Assembly: GCF_019904255.1 (NCBI RefSeq)
Contig: NZ_CP063203.1
Coordinates: 1,240,001 to 1,304,000, forward strand
Source of the DNA: Marixanthomonas sp. SCSIO 43207
Lineage (GTDB): Bacteria > Bacteroidota > Bacteroidia > Flavobacteriales > Flavobacteriaceae
Direction: 5' to 3'
DNA: 64,000 nt
The stretch's first letter is position 1. Each line of letters opens with the position of its first letter. Under the pieces are notes generated by a model. The model made no database searches and was not told the DNA's origin. It was given only the letters and a program-made list of their open reading frames with translations. This document shows positions 54,483 to 62,660 of the stretch, piece after piece. Position numbers and translations under genes: made by a program.

Positions 54483-54608
54483 AACGGCTTCGTATAACCG
54501 CAGTTATGGAGTTAAAGTTACTTAATTTTTAGATTTAGCACAGACGGTAGCAATTCCGAGTGGATTCGGACGTAGTCGAATCCGCCGTAATTGCGGTTAT
54601 ACATTGTT
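54483..54608 (-). repeat. attC-like repeat 56, type A
   Basis: Type A; 3' site of the cassette at 54597, whose stop codon is inside it. Confidence 0.9.
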
Positions 54609-55076
54609 GGCAACAGTATTTTTTAATTCAGTCGGTTTATTATTTATTCGTTTAATTAAATATGAAATTACAAGTCCGATTGAAAATGTTGTCAGAACTG
54701 TACAAACAACAAAAGCGATAATCGGTGGAATCATCATTAAAAATCTTTCTTCCGTAACAGTCAGTCCGATAATCACACAAAAAGTGGTCCAGATTATTAA
54801 ATTCACAATAGTTGAGTATTTAAAGGAAGTCAGAAGTATTGATTTTCCGCTTTTAATGTTTTGATAAGCTAATTTTCCACCAACCCATAGAGCAATCAGA
54901 AACGCAATCACAAGTCCGATTGTTGAAATTCCATATGTTCCAAGAATTACAATTGTCAAAAGTCCTTCTCCAGTTAGCAATAATGGAATCCAAATCGTAG
55001 CGATTATAGTCAAAATTCCAATTGGTGCTCCTATCAGATATGAAGTCAGAATACTTTGTTTTAATTTCTTTTCCAT
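54597..55076 (-). CDS. Membrane protein of unknown function
   Basis: A 159-residue protein with four membrane helices (IGILTIIATIWIPLLL, LLTIVILGTYGISTIGLVIAFL, TIVNLIIWTTFCVIIGLTV and MIPPIIAFVVCTVLTTFSIGLV). It ends ...TVANNV, the last residues and the TAA coming from the repeat. Confidence 0.62.
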   Translation of the reverse strand: MEKKLKQSILTSYLIGAPIGILTIIATIWIPLLLTGEGLLTIVILGTYGISTIGLVIAFLIALWVGGKLAYQNIKSGKSILLTSFKYSTIVNLIIWTTFCVIIGLTVTEERFLMMIPPIIAFVVCTVLTTFSIGLVISYLIKRINNKPTELKNTVANNV

Positions 55077-55108
55077 TCGTTTTTTCGTTCAGCTTTAATA
55101 TTGTTGCC

Positions 55109-55235
55109 AACGTTCTCGTATAACCGTCAGTTTACGGGTTAAAGTACGCAAATTTTTCGGTTTAGCACAGACGTTAGCAATTCCGAGTGGATTCGGACGT
55201 AGTCGAATCCGCCGTAATTGCGGTTATACATTGTT
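55109..55235 (-). repeat. attC-like repeat 57, type B
   Basis: Type B variant with an AACGTTCTCG opening and an extra T in the left arm. 3' site of the cassette at 55240. Confidence 0.9.
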
Positions 55236-55239
55236 GTGC

Positions 55240-55716
55240 CTAGTTTTTTATCCATTCCAAGTCAAGTACATCACGTAATCTATTCAGACTTTCTCTCGAT
55301 AAAAACTTAAAAGCAAGTCCAATACATCCATATCTAATTACTAAAATTTGTCCAATCATTACTAAAATCAGAATTGGTGAGAATTCTTGAGCTTTAGTCA
55401 AAATCATTGCAATAAGACCGATTATTGGAAATAATAAAAATACACTCAATAAAATCCGAAAAACTTTATGGATTTCCACTTTCACGTTTCCTTTGTCAGA
55501 TTCTATTGCTCCAGTCATTACGCAAAATGCTCCTTTTCCAATTGCTGACGATATAATTTTAAATTCGTTTTCGTTTATAATTCCGCGAAATGATTTGTCA
55601 GTAATCTGAGAAGTCAGATTTTCAGACTTTTCTGTTCTTCTATTCAGTCGATTCAGCGTTTCAGCTTGTTCGTCTATTAGTTTAAAATTCAGTTCTTTGG
55701 TTGGGAATATTTTCAT
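55240..55716 (-). CDS. Membrane protein of unknown function
   Basis: A 158-residue protein: a soluble N-terminal half (NRRTEKSENLTSQITDKSF, FCVMTGAIESDKGNVKVEI) and two membrane helices (RILLSVFLLFPIIGLIAMIL and ILILVMIGQILVIRY). No family recognised. Confidence 0.6.
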   Translation of the reverse strand: MKIFPTKELNFKLIDEQAETLNRLNRRTEKSENLTSQITDKSFRGIINENEFKIISSAIGKGAFCVMTGAIESDKGNVKVEIHKVFRILLSVFLLFPIIGLIAMILTKAQEFSPILILVMIGQILVIRYGCIGLAFKFLSRESLNRLRDVLDLEWIKN

Positions 55717-55732
55717 TTCTCAAATTAGGCAC

Positions 55733-55858
55733 AACGGTCTCGTATAACCGCAGTTATGGAGTTAAAGTTACTTAATTTTTGAGTTAAGTACAGACGTTAG
55801 CAATTGCGAGTGGATTCGGACGTAGTCGAATTTACCGTAATTGCGGTTATACATTGTT
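55733..55858 (-). repeat. attC-like repeat 58, type A
   Basis: Type A with a GTCGAATTTACC change in the inner stem. 3' site of the cassette at 55870. Confidence 0.9.
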
Positions 55859-55869
55859 GTACCCAGTTT

Positions 55870-56334
55870 TTATTTCCGATTTAATTGTTTATTCATTAGT
55901 AAAATATTCCACATCGCAAAAAAGTCAGAACCTTTAAAGGCTGGAATAATAAACTGTTCAGAATTCAAATTGGTGATAGTCAATTCGTCCCATTCACCTT
56001 TTTTTATTTGTTCTCTTGTTGCTTTTCCAGTTTCGCTAATTTCAACAAAGGATTGAGGTCGCATTTCTTTAATATTACTTATCAGTAGACTTTCAAACTT
56101 ATCATATTCTCCCCAAACTATTTTCCGAGTTCCCATAATAGTCCATTTGTCATTTTTCGGTTGAGTAAAAACTAAAACTGGAATTCCAATATTTTGAGAT
56201 TTAAATAATTCCGAGTAATATTTTTGATTTTCAGTCGGCAAACTTTCGAATAAGAAAGAATGTTTGGTTGGAAGACTGTGTTTTCCAGCTTTCCACTTTA
56301 ATCTTTTCGCTATATATTCATCTGTTTTCTGCAT
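55870..56334 (-). CDS. Hypothetical protein
   Basis: About 154 residues from ATG 56334 (MQKTDEYIAKRLKWKAGKH); the longer frame starts in the tag. Strand-helix pattern with IPVLVFTQPKNDKWTIMGTRKI. No signal peptide and no family recognised. Confidence 0.6.
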   Translation of the reverse strand: MQKTDEYIAKRLKWKAGKHSLPTKHSFLFESLPTENQKYYSELFKSQNIGIPVLVFTQPKNDKWTIMGTRKIVWGEYDKFESLLISNIKEMRPQSFVEISETGKATREQIKKGEWDELTITNLNSEQFIIPAFKGSDFFAMWNILLMNKQLNRK

Positions 56335-56350
56335 TTCTGAAATTGGGTAC

Positions 56351-56476
56351 AACGGTCTCGTATAACCGCAGTTATGGAGTTAAAGTTACTTAATTTTTGA
56401 GTTAAGTACAGACGTTAGCAATTCCGAGTGGATTCGGACGTAGTCGAATCCGCCGTAATTGTGGTTATACATTGTT
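56351..56476 (-). repeat. attC-like repeat 59, type A
   Basis: Type A carrying the private TTGTGGTTATAC change of repeat 4. 3' site of the second copy at 56489. Confidence 0.9.
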
Positions 56477-56488
56477 GTAACACGTTTT

Positions 56489-57040
56489 TTAGTATAATTT
56501 TTCACTTATTTTCATTACTTGTAAACTGTCATTTTGTTTATCCATAAAAAAAGCGGAAGGTCCGAGTGGATTCGAAATAGCTAAAATTCCATAATCTTTA
56601 TTAAACATTACTGGACTCATTCCGTCAATAATCGGCTCTTTCATTTCGTACATATCAAACCAAATTTAAGAGTTCGAATTACTCCGAATAGTTTTGCTTT
56701 TATACTTTACGTAATCGGTTAAGTCAAATTGAATTTCTTGATTTTTGGTCGTCAAGTAACTTACTCTTAAATTCCGAGTCGAATCTGTCGTACTTTTATA
56801 TTCATATTTGATTATCGAATCACGAACGGTTTTTATGAGTAAATATTCCGTTCGAAGTTTCAGATTGTCATTAGATGTTATTCCGTATAAATATCTCGAT
56901 TCCGTAAAAATTGATTTTGTGTCGGTAGGTATTTCAGCGTATCTCTTTTGAACATAAAAGAATAAATAAATCGCATAAGCTAAAGCCGAAACTACAACTA
57001 TAGCAAATACGAAAATTAATATGTCTTTAGTTTTTCTCAA
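56489..57040 (-). pseudogene. Membrane-anchored protein gene with an in-frame stop, copy 2
   Basis: Second copy of the gene at 9850. It has one extra codon (YLTTKNQE against YLTKNQE) but the same internal TAA (at 56666) and the same readthrough tail. The shared stop means that the interruption came before the duplication, or that it is tolerated. Confidence 0.65.
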
Positions 57041-57049
57041 ATGTGTTAC

Positions 57050-57174
57050 AACGGTCTCGTATAACCGTCAGTTACGGGATTAAAGTTAATAATTTTCGGT
57101 TAAGAACTGGCGTTAGCAATTCCGAGTGGATTCGGACGTAGTCGAATCCGCCGTAATTGCGGTTATACATTGTT
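57050..57174 (-). repeat. attC-like repeat 60, type B
   Basis: Type B; the corresponding site at the first copy (repeat 5) is type A. 3' site of the cassette at 57187. Confidence 0.9.
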
Positions 57175-57186
57175 GTGCGTAGGCTT

Positions 57187-57735
57187 TTATATTTTTCCAT
57201 TTACAACTTTCAATTCGGTTCCGATTATTTTTTCCAATTCAGCCACGAACTTTGGGTTTAGCTTTGTCCAATTCCAAAAGGTAATTCCTAAATTACCAAA
57301 AGCCCAAGTCGGATTAAATTCAAATTCCGTTATTGATTTTTCAATTCCGCATTTTTGGCATTTTAATATGTCAGAGTCAATTCCACTGTGCCAATTTCCT
57401 AACGAATTTCCCCAGTCATTTTCAATGTTATTTTCTCCGCAATTCGGACAAATAATTTCTTCAAGTCCATTTCCGCCATTTTCAAACACTTGCTTCTCCG
57501 TAATCAATTCAATTCCATTTATTTTTAGCTCGGTCAAATTCAATTCCGATTGCTCTAAAATATTGCCATAATTTTCGGCTGGCGCGTATCCTTTTGATGA
57601 GCCTAAAACACATTCAGTCAAATCTTTTTCTACGATTTTTTGTTCAGTCAGAAATTCAATTATTTTTTCCGCTTTTTTCTTTGAATCAGCAGAATTTAAT
57701 TTTTCTGAAACTAATGTTATGTAGGTGTCACTCAT
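57187..57735 (-). CDS. Zinc-ribbon protein
   Basis: A 182-residue soluble protein. IICPNCGENN at about residue 94 and LKCQKCGIEK at about residue 126 form a CXXC-CXXC zinc ribbon. The C-terminal half is W-rich (NPTWAFGNLGITFWNWTKL). No family recognised. Confidence 0.65.
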   Translation of the reverse strand: MSDTYITLVSEKLNSADSKKKAEKIIEFLTEQKIVEKDLTECVLGSSKGYAPAENYGNILEQSELNLTELKINGIELITEKQVFENGGNGLEEIICPNCGENNIENDWGNSLGNWHSGIDSDILKCQKCGIEKSITEFEFNPTWAFGNLGITFWNWTKLNPKFVAELEKIIGTELKVVNGKI

Positions 57736-57754
57736 TTTTTTTCAGCTTACGCAC

Positions 57755-57880
57755 AACGGTCTCGTATAACAGTCAGTTACGGGTTAATATGCGTTAATTT
57801 TTCGGTTTAGCACTGACGTTAGCAATTCCGAGTGGATTCGGACGTAGTCGAATCCGCCGTAATTGCGGTTATACATTGTT
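57755..57880 (-). repeat. attC-like repeat 61, type B
   Basis: Type B with GTATAACAGTC in the left arm. 3' site of the cassette at 57894. Confidence 0.9.
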
Positions 57881-57893
57881 GTAGCACGTTTTT

Positions 57894-58871
57894 TTATTCA
57901 TCATAAATCAATTCAATGTAAAGTTCTTCAATTTTTTCAATATTTGTTTGTTCCATTTTTAGAATAAATTTCCGACCTCCATATATATAATGTGGAACTC
58001 CAGGATTGTAATAATATTGATAATAGTTCAAATCTGTAATATCAAAAATTGCATTGTCGATAGTCTCTTTGGCTTTAGATTCTTCGATTTTCATTCTTGA
58101 AAACAATTCTTTAACGACTCGTTTGGTGTCATCCGGATTTATGATAGTTTGTTCTTTTAATGAACAAAAATTATTTTCAAAATCCACTTCCTCAAAGGTT
58201 AGGGTAGCATCCGCTAATATTGGTTTACCTCCTAAAACATTAGGAAGTTCTTGTTCGTATTCAATCGGTTCTGTAATATCGTATTCCAGTCCAAATGGAA
58301 AGTGGAAATACTGAAGTTCGTTAATAGCCAGTTGCTCGATACCTTGTTTGGAACTATATATTTCAATAATTGGATTCATTGCATTTCTTAATTCGTTTAC
58401 TTTTTCGGGATTCTTTTTTTCAAAGTTATCAAGCATTTCTTGCAATAATAACTTTGTTGATTCTCCTAATTCTTTCCAATTTAAAATCTCAATAAATTCT
58501 CCAAGTTCATTTGTTTTATAAATTACTTTCGAAAAATCATTTTTTCTGAGAATTTTATTTACTGCCTCCTTATCATCAAATAATTTTTCAGCTTTTTCTT
58601 GAAATGTACTTACAATATTGTTTTTATATGTCCATTTAATATCATATGAATTTTCAGTAGAATCAAGTACTTTGAAGTTTGCAATGTATTGTGATGAATC
58701 CTTTTTTGTTAACACATCGTTTTTCCATTCTCTTTTGACTTTTGATATTTTAAAGTCATAATCGTCACCAATTGACCAATAAGCAACAAATGAAACTTTG
58801 GTTGAGTCAATTTGACTGTATGATGTAAGAGAAAAAAATAAAAATAAGAGTAGAATAGTTTTCTTTTTCAT
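57894..58871 (-). CDS. Secreted protein of unknown function, paralogue 2
   Basis: A 325-residue protein with a signal peptide (MKKKTILLLFLFFSLTSYSQ), equal in length to the protein at 26923 and alike along its whole length with scattered substitutions. Unlike the three exact duplicates in the array, this pair has diverged, and its 3' repeat is not identical to repeat 21. Confidence 0.75.
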   Translation of the reverse strand: MKKKTILLLFLFFSLTSYSQIDSTKVSFVAYWSIGDDYDFKISKVKREWKNDVLTKKDSSQYIANFKVLDSTENSYDIKWTYKNNIVSTFQEKAEKLFDDKEAVNKILRKNDFSKVIYKTNELGEFIEILNWKELGESTKLLLQEMLDNFEKKNPEKVNELRNAMNPIIEIYSSKQGIEQLAINELQYFHFPFGLEYDITEPIEYEQELPNVLGGKPILADATLTFEEVDFENNFCSLKEQTIINPDDTKRVVKELFSRMKIEESKAKETIDNAIFDITDLNYYQYYYNPGVPHYIYGGRKFILKMEQTNIEKIEELYIELIYDE

Positions 58872-58894
58872 AGATTTTTAGTCAAATGTGCTAC

Positions 58895-59019
58895 AACGGT
58901 TTGTGTAAGGATAGTTGCGTGTGCAAGCAACTAACTTACTAAAAATGGAACGAACCAGAGGAAAATCCGCAGGATTTTCCGAGTAGGCTAGAACCAAGCA
59001 ATTATTTTTACACGTTGTT
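58895..59019 (-). repeat. attC-like repeat 62, C-like type K
   Basis: A relative of type C: GGAAAATCCGCAGGATTTTCC inner hairpin and an outer stem GTGTAAGGATAGTTGC with GCAATTATTTTTACAC. 3' site of the two-gene cassette at 59018. Confidence 0.9.
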
Positions 59020-59410
59020 ACCCAACGTTTTTATTTTTTAATTGTCCAAGTAACAATATAGTGAAACTTAATATCCAAATTCCAAATCCGATTCCAGGTT
59101 TTACATTTGCATATGCTCCTCCTTCGTCTAAAGGTATTCTTGAAATTCCGAATGTAAACAGTCCGAAAATAATTGTCAAAATAGATATTGGGATTTTAAG
59201 ATTATTGATTTTTTTCTCAAAAACAAGGTTGAAAAAATAAATGATGTTCGCAAGCCAAGGAAGAAAAATGTAAATATCAAATTCAAACATTCCAATTAAG
59301 CCAAGAAGCAAACCAAAAATCCCAATAACTCCAGCTCCGAAAAATATTGGTAAACCCAATGATACTACATATAGAAAAATTGAGATATGTTTAAAAGTCA
59401 GTTTTTTCAA
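59018..59410 (-). CDS. Membrane protein of unknown function
   Basis: A 130-residue protein with four membrane helices (ISIFLYVVSLGLPIFFGAG, IFGLLLGLIGMF, ISILTIIFGLFTFG and GFGIWILSFTILLLG). Its TTG start overlaps the TGA of the gene before it (CATTGA). Second gene of the cassette; its stop overlaps the tag. Confidence 0.6.
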   Translation of the reverse strand: MKKLTFKHISIFLYVVSLGLPIFFGAGVIGIFGLLLGLIGMFEFDIYIFLPWLANIIYFFNLVFEKKINNLKIPISILTIIFGLFTFGISRIPLDEGGAYANVKPGIGFGIWILSFTILLLGQLKNKNVG

Positions 59411-59637
59411 TGTTTATTTTTAAATTTTTGAATGAAAATCAGACACGATATTATTGTCAAAATCAAAATTCCAATTGTCCCATAGATTATAAAATTCAGC
59501 CACATTTCCACGTTGTGAATAGCCGAAGCAAATTGGTGTAGTACAGGTTCAGCCAAGAAAAACCAAACGATTGTCAAAGTAACAAAAGTCAAAAAGTGAA
59601 TTCCTATGATTTTTCGTTTTCTCAATACTTTTTTCAA
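59407..59637 (-). CDS. Small membrane protein
   Basis: A 76-residue protein with two membrane helices (IHFLTFVTLTIVWFFLA and WLNFIIYGTIGILILTIISCLIF) and a TTG start in the cassette leader (MKKVLRKRK). First gene of a two-gene membrane cassette. Confidence 0.6.
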   Translation of the reverse strand: MKKVLRKRKIIGIHFLTFVTLTIVWFFLAEPVLHQFASAIHNVEMWLNFIIYGTIGILILTIISCLIFIQKFKNKH

Positions 59638-59646
59638 ATGTTGGGT

Positions 59647-59769
59647 AACGGTCTCGGCTATGAGTAGTTGCGTGGTTTAGCGATTAACTTTGCAAGTACA
59701 CACTAAACTGAAAATCCGAGAGGATTTTCAGAAGTAGGCGAGAACAAGCAATTACTTATAGCCATTGTT
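59647..59769 (-). repeat. attC-like repeat 63, type C
   Basis: Type C; 3' site of the SRPBCC cassette at 59752, whose stop codon lies inside it. Confidence 0.9.
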
Positions 59770-60189
59770 GTGGTGCGTTTTTTCAATTTCAGTTTTTAAT
59801 ATTTGTAACATTCCAGCCCAAGTTTTTTCTGCGTGAATTTTGTCATCTGTATCTAAAAAGCCTTTTCCTCTTAAAATAAGTTTGGAAGAATTTTTTCCAT
59901 TTCTTTTTATTGAAAAACTTAACTCGGTAAAATCATCAGAACCAGATTTAAAGTAATTATAAGTCAATAATTTATTTTGCAGAAATTCCGTAATTTTCGC
60001 TTTATCACTAAATTTCAAGTCGTTTTTAAATCCATTAAAATAAATTGTTTGTCCTTTTTCCCATAAATCACAGTTAACAGATATTTTTAAGCAATCTGAT
60101 AATTTTTTGTTCGAAGTTATGGTATTCCATATTTCGAAGGAATTAGCTTTAATTTCAATTTCTTTCAGGACATTTAGAGAGTAATTCAT
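59752..60189 (-). CDS. SRPBCC (START-like) protein
   Basis: A 145-residue protein with the SRPBCC layout: IEIKANSFEIWNTITSNKKL at the N-terminus, a central sheet, and KTWAGMLQILKTEIE as the closing helix. These folds bind hydrophobic ligands. It ends ...HHNNGYK, with the last codons and the TAA in the type C repeat. The tags of this cassette differ by one base. Confidence 0.72.
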   Translation of the reverse strand: MNYSLNVLKEIEIKANSFEIWNTITSNKKLSDCLKISVNCDLWEKGQTIYFNGFKNDLKFSDKAKITEFLQNKLLTYNYFKSGSDDFTELSFSIKRNGKNSSKLILRGKGFLDTDDKIHAEKTWAGMLQILKTEIEKTHHNNGYK

Positions 60190-60245
60190 TTTTTGAAAGT
60201 ATTGATTTAAATAACTCAGTACGATTTTTTGGTCAAATGCGCCAC

Positions 60246-60370
60246 AACGGGCTCGTATAACCGTCAGTTACGGTTTTAAAATTACAAATTTTCATTTAAA
60301 AACTAACCTTTGCAATTCCGAGTGGATTCGGACGTAGTCGAATCCGCCGTAATTGCGGTTATACATTGTT
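60246..60370 (-). repeat. attC-like repeat 64, divergent type B
   Basis: Type B with an AACGGGCTCG opening and a diverged middle (TTTAAAATTACAAATTTTCATT). 3' site of the two-gene cassette at 60382-60970. Confidence 0.88.
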
Positions 60371-60381
60371 GTAAAACGTTT

Positions 60382-60756
60382 TTAATTTCCTTCGTTTTCT
60401 GTTTCCTCAAGTTTTAATTCGTTCCGCTTTATGTCACTTAAAACACTAAAATTCCAAATGATAAATACTACAGCTAAAATTGTAAATAGAATTCCGGTAT
60501 ATAGAAATACATCTTGTAAAGTTTCCAAAATAACTTTTTCTTTTTCCATTGGCTCTAAAGTAATTTTTTGAGAAATGGTCACAGATAAATAAGCTCCCCA
60601 CATTAGTGAGGCGAGTAAAGTAAAAACATCAGATAAAATACTTTTACTTTTCACAGAATTCAAATTATCGCTCGTAACTAAATAGAATGTAACTTTTTTT
60701 GGTATAATTTTACTTTGAACTAGACCTCCAGTATCTCCTAATTTAAAATCAGCCAT
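60382..60756 (-). CDS. Membrane protein of unknown function
   Basis: A 124-residue protein with a soluble N-terminus and two membrane helices (VFTLLASLMWGAYLSV and VFLYTGILFTILAVVFIIW). It starts one base after the stop of the preceding small gene. Confidence 0.6.
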   Translation of the reverse strand: MADFKLGDTGGLVQSKIIPKKVTFYLVTSDNLNSVKSKSILSDVFTLLASLMWGAYLSVTISQKITLEPMEKEKVILETLQDVFLYTGILFTILAVVFIIWNFSVLSDIKRNELKLEETENEGN

Positions 60757-60757
60757 C

Positions 60758-60970
60758 TTACTTGTTTTTAAATTCGATTCCAGAGTTTGGATACTTTTTC
60801 TTTAAGTCCTCTATAACAGCTTTTCTTATATTATGTAAGTCCAAATCCGTTGGTTTTTTCAGGTTAGGATTTGCATTTAACATTCCTTCTAAAAGTCTTT
60901 CCATAACGCCAAGTCTAAATTCATTTTCAAGAATTTGATTAGCATCTATTTCTCCAAATTTTATTCCCAT
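60758..60970 (-). CDS. Small hypothetical protein
   Basis: A 70-residue soluble helical protein (MGIKFGEIDANQILENEF). First gene of a two-gene cassette with the membrane protein; the one-base gap suggests coupled translation. No family recognised. Confidence 0.6.
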   Translation of the reverse strand: MGIKFGEIDANQILENEFRLGVMERLLEGMLNANPNLKKPTDLDLHNIRKAVIEDLKKKYPNSGIEFKNK

Positions 60971-61006
60971 ATTCTTATTTTAATCTGTTAGTTTCAAATG
61001 TTTTAC

Positions 61007-61132
61007 AACGGTCTCGTATAACCGCAGTTATGGAGTTAAAGTTACTTAATTTTTGTTTTAAGAACAGACGTTAGCAATTCCGAGTGGATTCGGACGTAGT
61101 CGAATCCGCCGTAATTGCGGTTATACATTGTT
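61007..61132 (-). repeat. attC-like repeat 65, type A
   Basis: Type A; 3' site of the cassette at 61071, whose frame runs 62 bases into it. Confidence 0.9.
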
Positions 61133-61655
61133 GGGCACTGGCTTTTTTTATTTTTAGTTGATATATTATTCCGTAAATCAGTCCGATTATTCCACCAAGA
61201 TAGCTGAAATTATGCATTGTTCCAGCTGTTAAAAAACTTTTTCGGTCGGTCAAATCCGCTGGAAGATTCCAATTAGCATTTAAGTTTGAAATTATGAACT
61301 TTCCAACCAAAATTCCCACGATTCCAATTCCGATTGCGATTCCTAAAGTCCTAATGATTGCTCCGTATGAGCTTTTCCACATAATTTTTGTTGTCGGTTG
61401 TAAAAATCCAACGATTCCAATTATGAGTCCGATTATAAGTCCAAACCACCAAGTTGAAGCAATTCCAATTAGTCCTGCACTATAACGAGGAAAATCGATT
61501 GAGAATTTAACTCCGCCGAATTGTAAAAATTTAAATTCAGTAAAATATTCAGTTGAGATTGAGTAAGAAATTTGATTGTGTAAAAATCCGTAAATCGAAG
61601 CAAGAATTATCGATATAAAAATCACTAAAATTAAAATTCCAATTTTTTTCGCCAT
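61071..61655 (-). CDS. Membrane protein with repeat-encoded C-terminus
   Basis: A 194-residue protein with about five membrane helices, rich in Gly-Ile-Gly (GIAIGIGIVGILVG, GGIIGLIYGIIY). The last 20 residues (QQCITAITADST...) come from the flanking repeat and match the tail of the unrelated protein at 39848. Confidence 0.6.
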   Translation of the reverse strand: MAKKIGILILVIFISIILASIYGFLHNQISYSISTEYFTEFKFLQFGGVKFSIDFPRYSAGLIGIASTWWFGLIIGLIIGIVGFLQPTTKIMWKSSYGAIIRTLGIAIGIGIVGILVGKFIISNLNANWNLPADLTDRKSFLTAGTMHNFSYLGGIIGLIYGIIYQLKIKKASAQQCITAITADSTTSESTRNC

Positions 61656-61676
61656 TTTGATTTTCAGCTTGTGCCC

Positions 61677-61802
61677 AACGGTCTCGTATAACCGCAGTTA
61701 TGGAGTTAAAGTTACTTAATTTTTGAGTTAAGTACAGACGTTAGCAATTGCGAGTGGATTCGGACGTAGTCGAATCCGCCGTAATTGCGGTTATACATTG
61801 TT
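61677..61802 (-). repeat. attC-like repeat 66, type A
   Basis: Type A, identical to repeat 7, including the AATTGCGAG change. 3' site of the broken duplicate at 61815. Confidence 0.9.
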
Positions 61803-61814
61803 GCCCACAGTATT

Positions 61815-62515
61815 TTATTCCGATTTTACATTCAGGCAGTTTCGATTGTAATAATCCAAAACTTTCCATAGTTCATCATTTTTAAATTCTTTGTTTTCTA
61901 CTTTTTCAATTAACGAAGGACAATTTTTAAAATATTTTTTCATTGATTTTTTGAAACTTTTTGCAAATGGTAAACCTTTTTGTATAAATGTTCAACTTGG
62001 TCACTTTCTCCAAAACCAACATAATAACTGTATCTAGGAAAGTTCATTTCCGTGTAGCTATTTCGAGGTCGCTGACTTATATTTATTTTTTGTCCGTTAT
62101 CTAACTCAATTTTTTGTGGGTTATCAACTCCGTTAATAGGTTCATTCACGAATGAGTTTGTTAAAACACTACCATTATATGTTCGCACATATAGGCTTAA
62201 ACTGTCAATAGAAACTATTTCCAATATTTCTGGGAACTTGTTTTTGTTCTTATATTTATAGCGAAACTGTCTATAATAATCGTTTTCTAATATGTCTATT
62301 CCGATAATTTCTTTTGACTTGTAACTTCTCCATTTTAGTGTATCATTCTTAAATTTCACTGAAACAATTGATGAAATTCCACTAATCTCACCAAATCCAT
62401 CAATTCTGGTATTGTCTTTTAGTATTAAAGTGGCTTTTCCTCTTTGCGCAAAAGCTATACTGCTAAATGAAATTAGAAATAAGGCGAAAATTAGTCTTGT
62501 CATTAGTTTTTTCAT
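61815..62515 (-). pseudogene. Frameshifted copy of the secreted-protein gene at 12387
   Basis: Near-identical to 12387-13088. ACCTTTTGTGTATAAATG there is ACCTTTTTGTATAAATG here, one base shorter, which turns ...HLYTKGLPFAK into ...HLYKKVYHLQK and ends the frame at 61940. The remaining 3' part of the gene is still present. Confidence 0.75.
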
Positions 62516-62524
62516 ATTGTGGGC

Positions 62525-62649
62525 AACGGTCTCGTATAACCGTCAGTTACGGGATTAAAGTTTATTTTTTTCGGTTAAGTACAGACGTTAGCAATTCCGA
62601 GTGGATTCGGACGTAGTCGAATCCGCCGTAATTGCGGTTATACATTGTT
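62525..62649 (-). repeat. attC-like repeat 67, type B
   Basis: Type B; the matching position at the first copy (repeat 8) is type D. 3' site of the cassette at 62661. Confidence 0.9.
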
Positions 62650-62660
62650 GTATGCAGTTT

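Noticed and set aside
54853-55110. 85-residue - strand ORF rich in Asn, Asp and Trp
   Set aside because: It overlaps the four-helix membrane protein at 54597 in another frame; its composition is that of a shadow frame.
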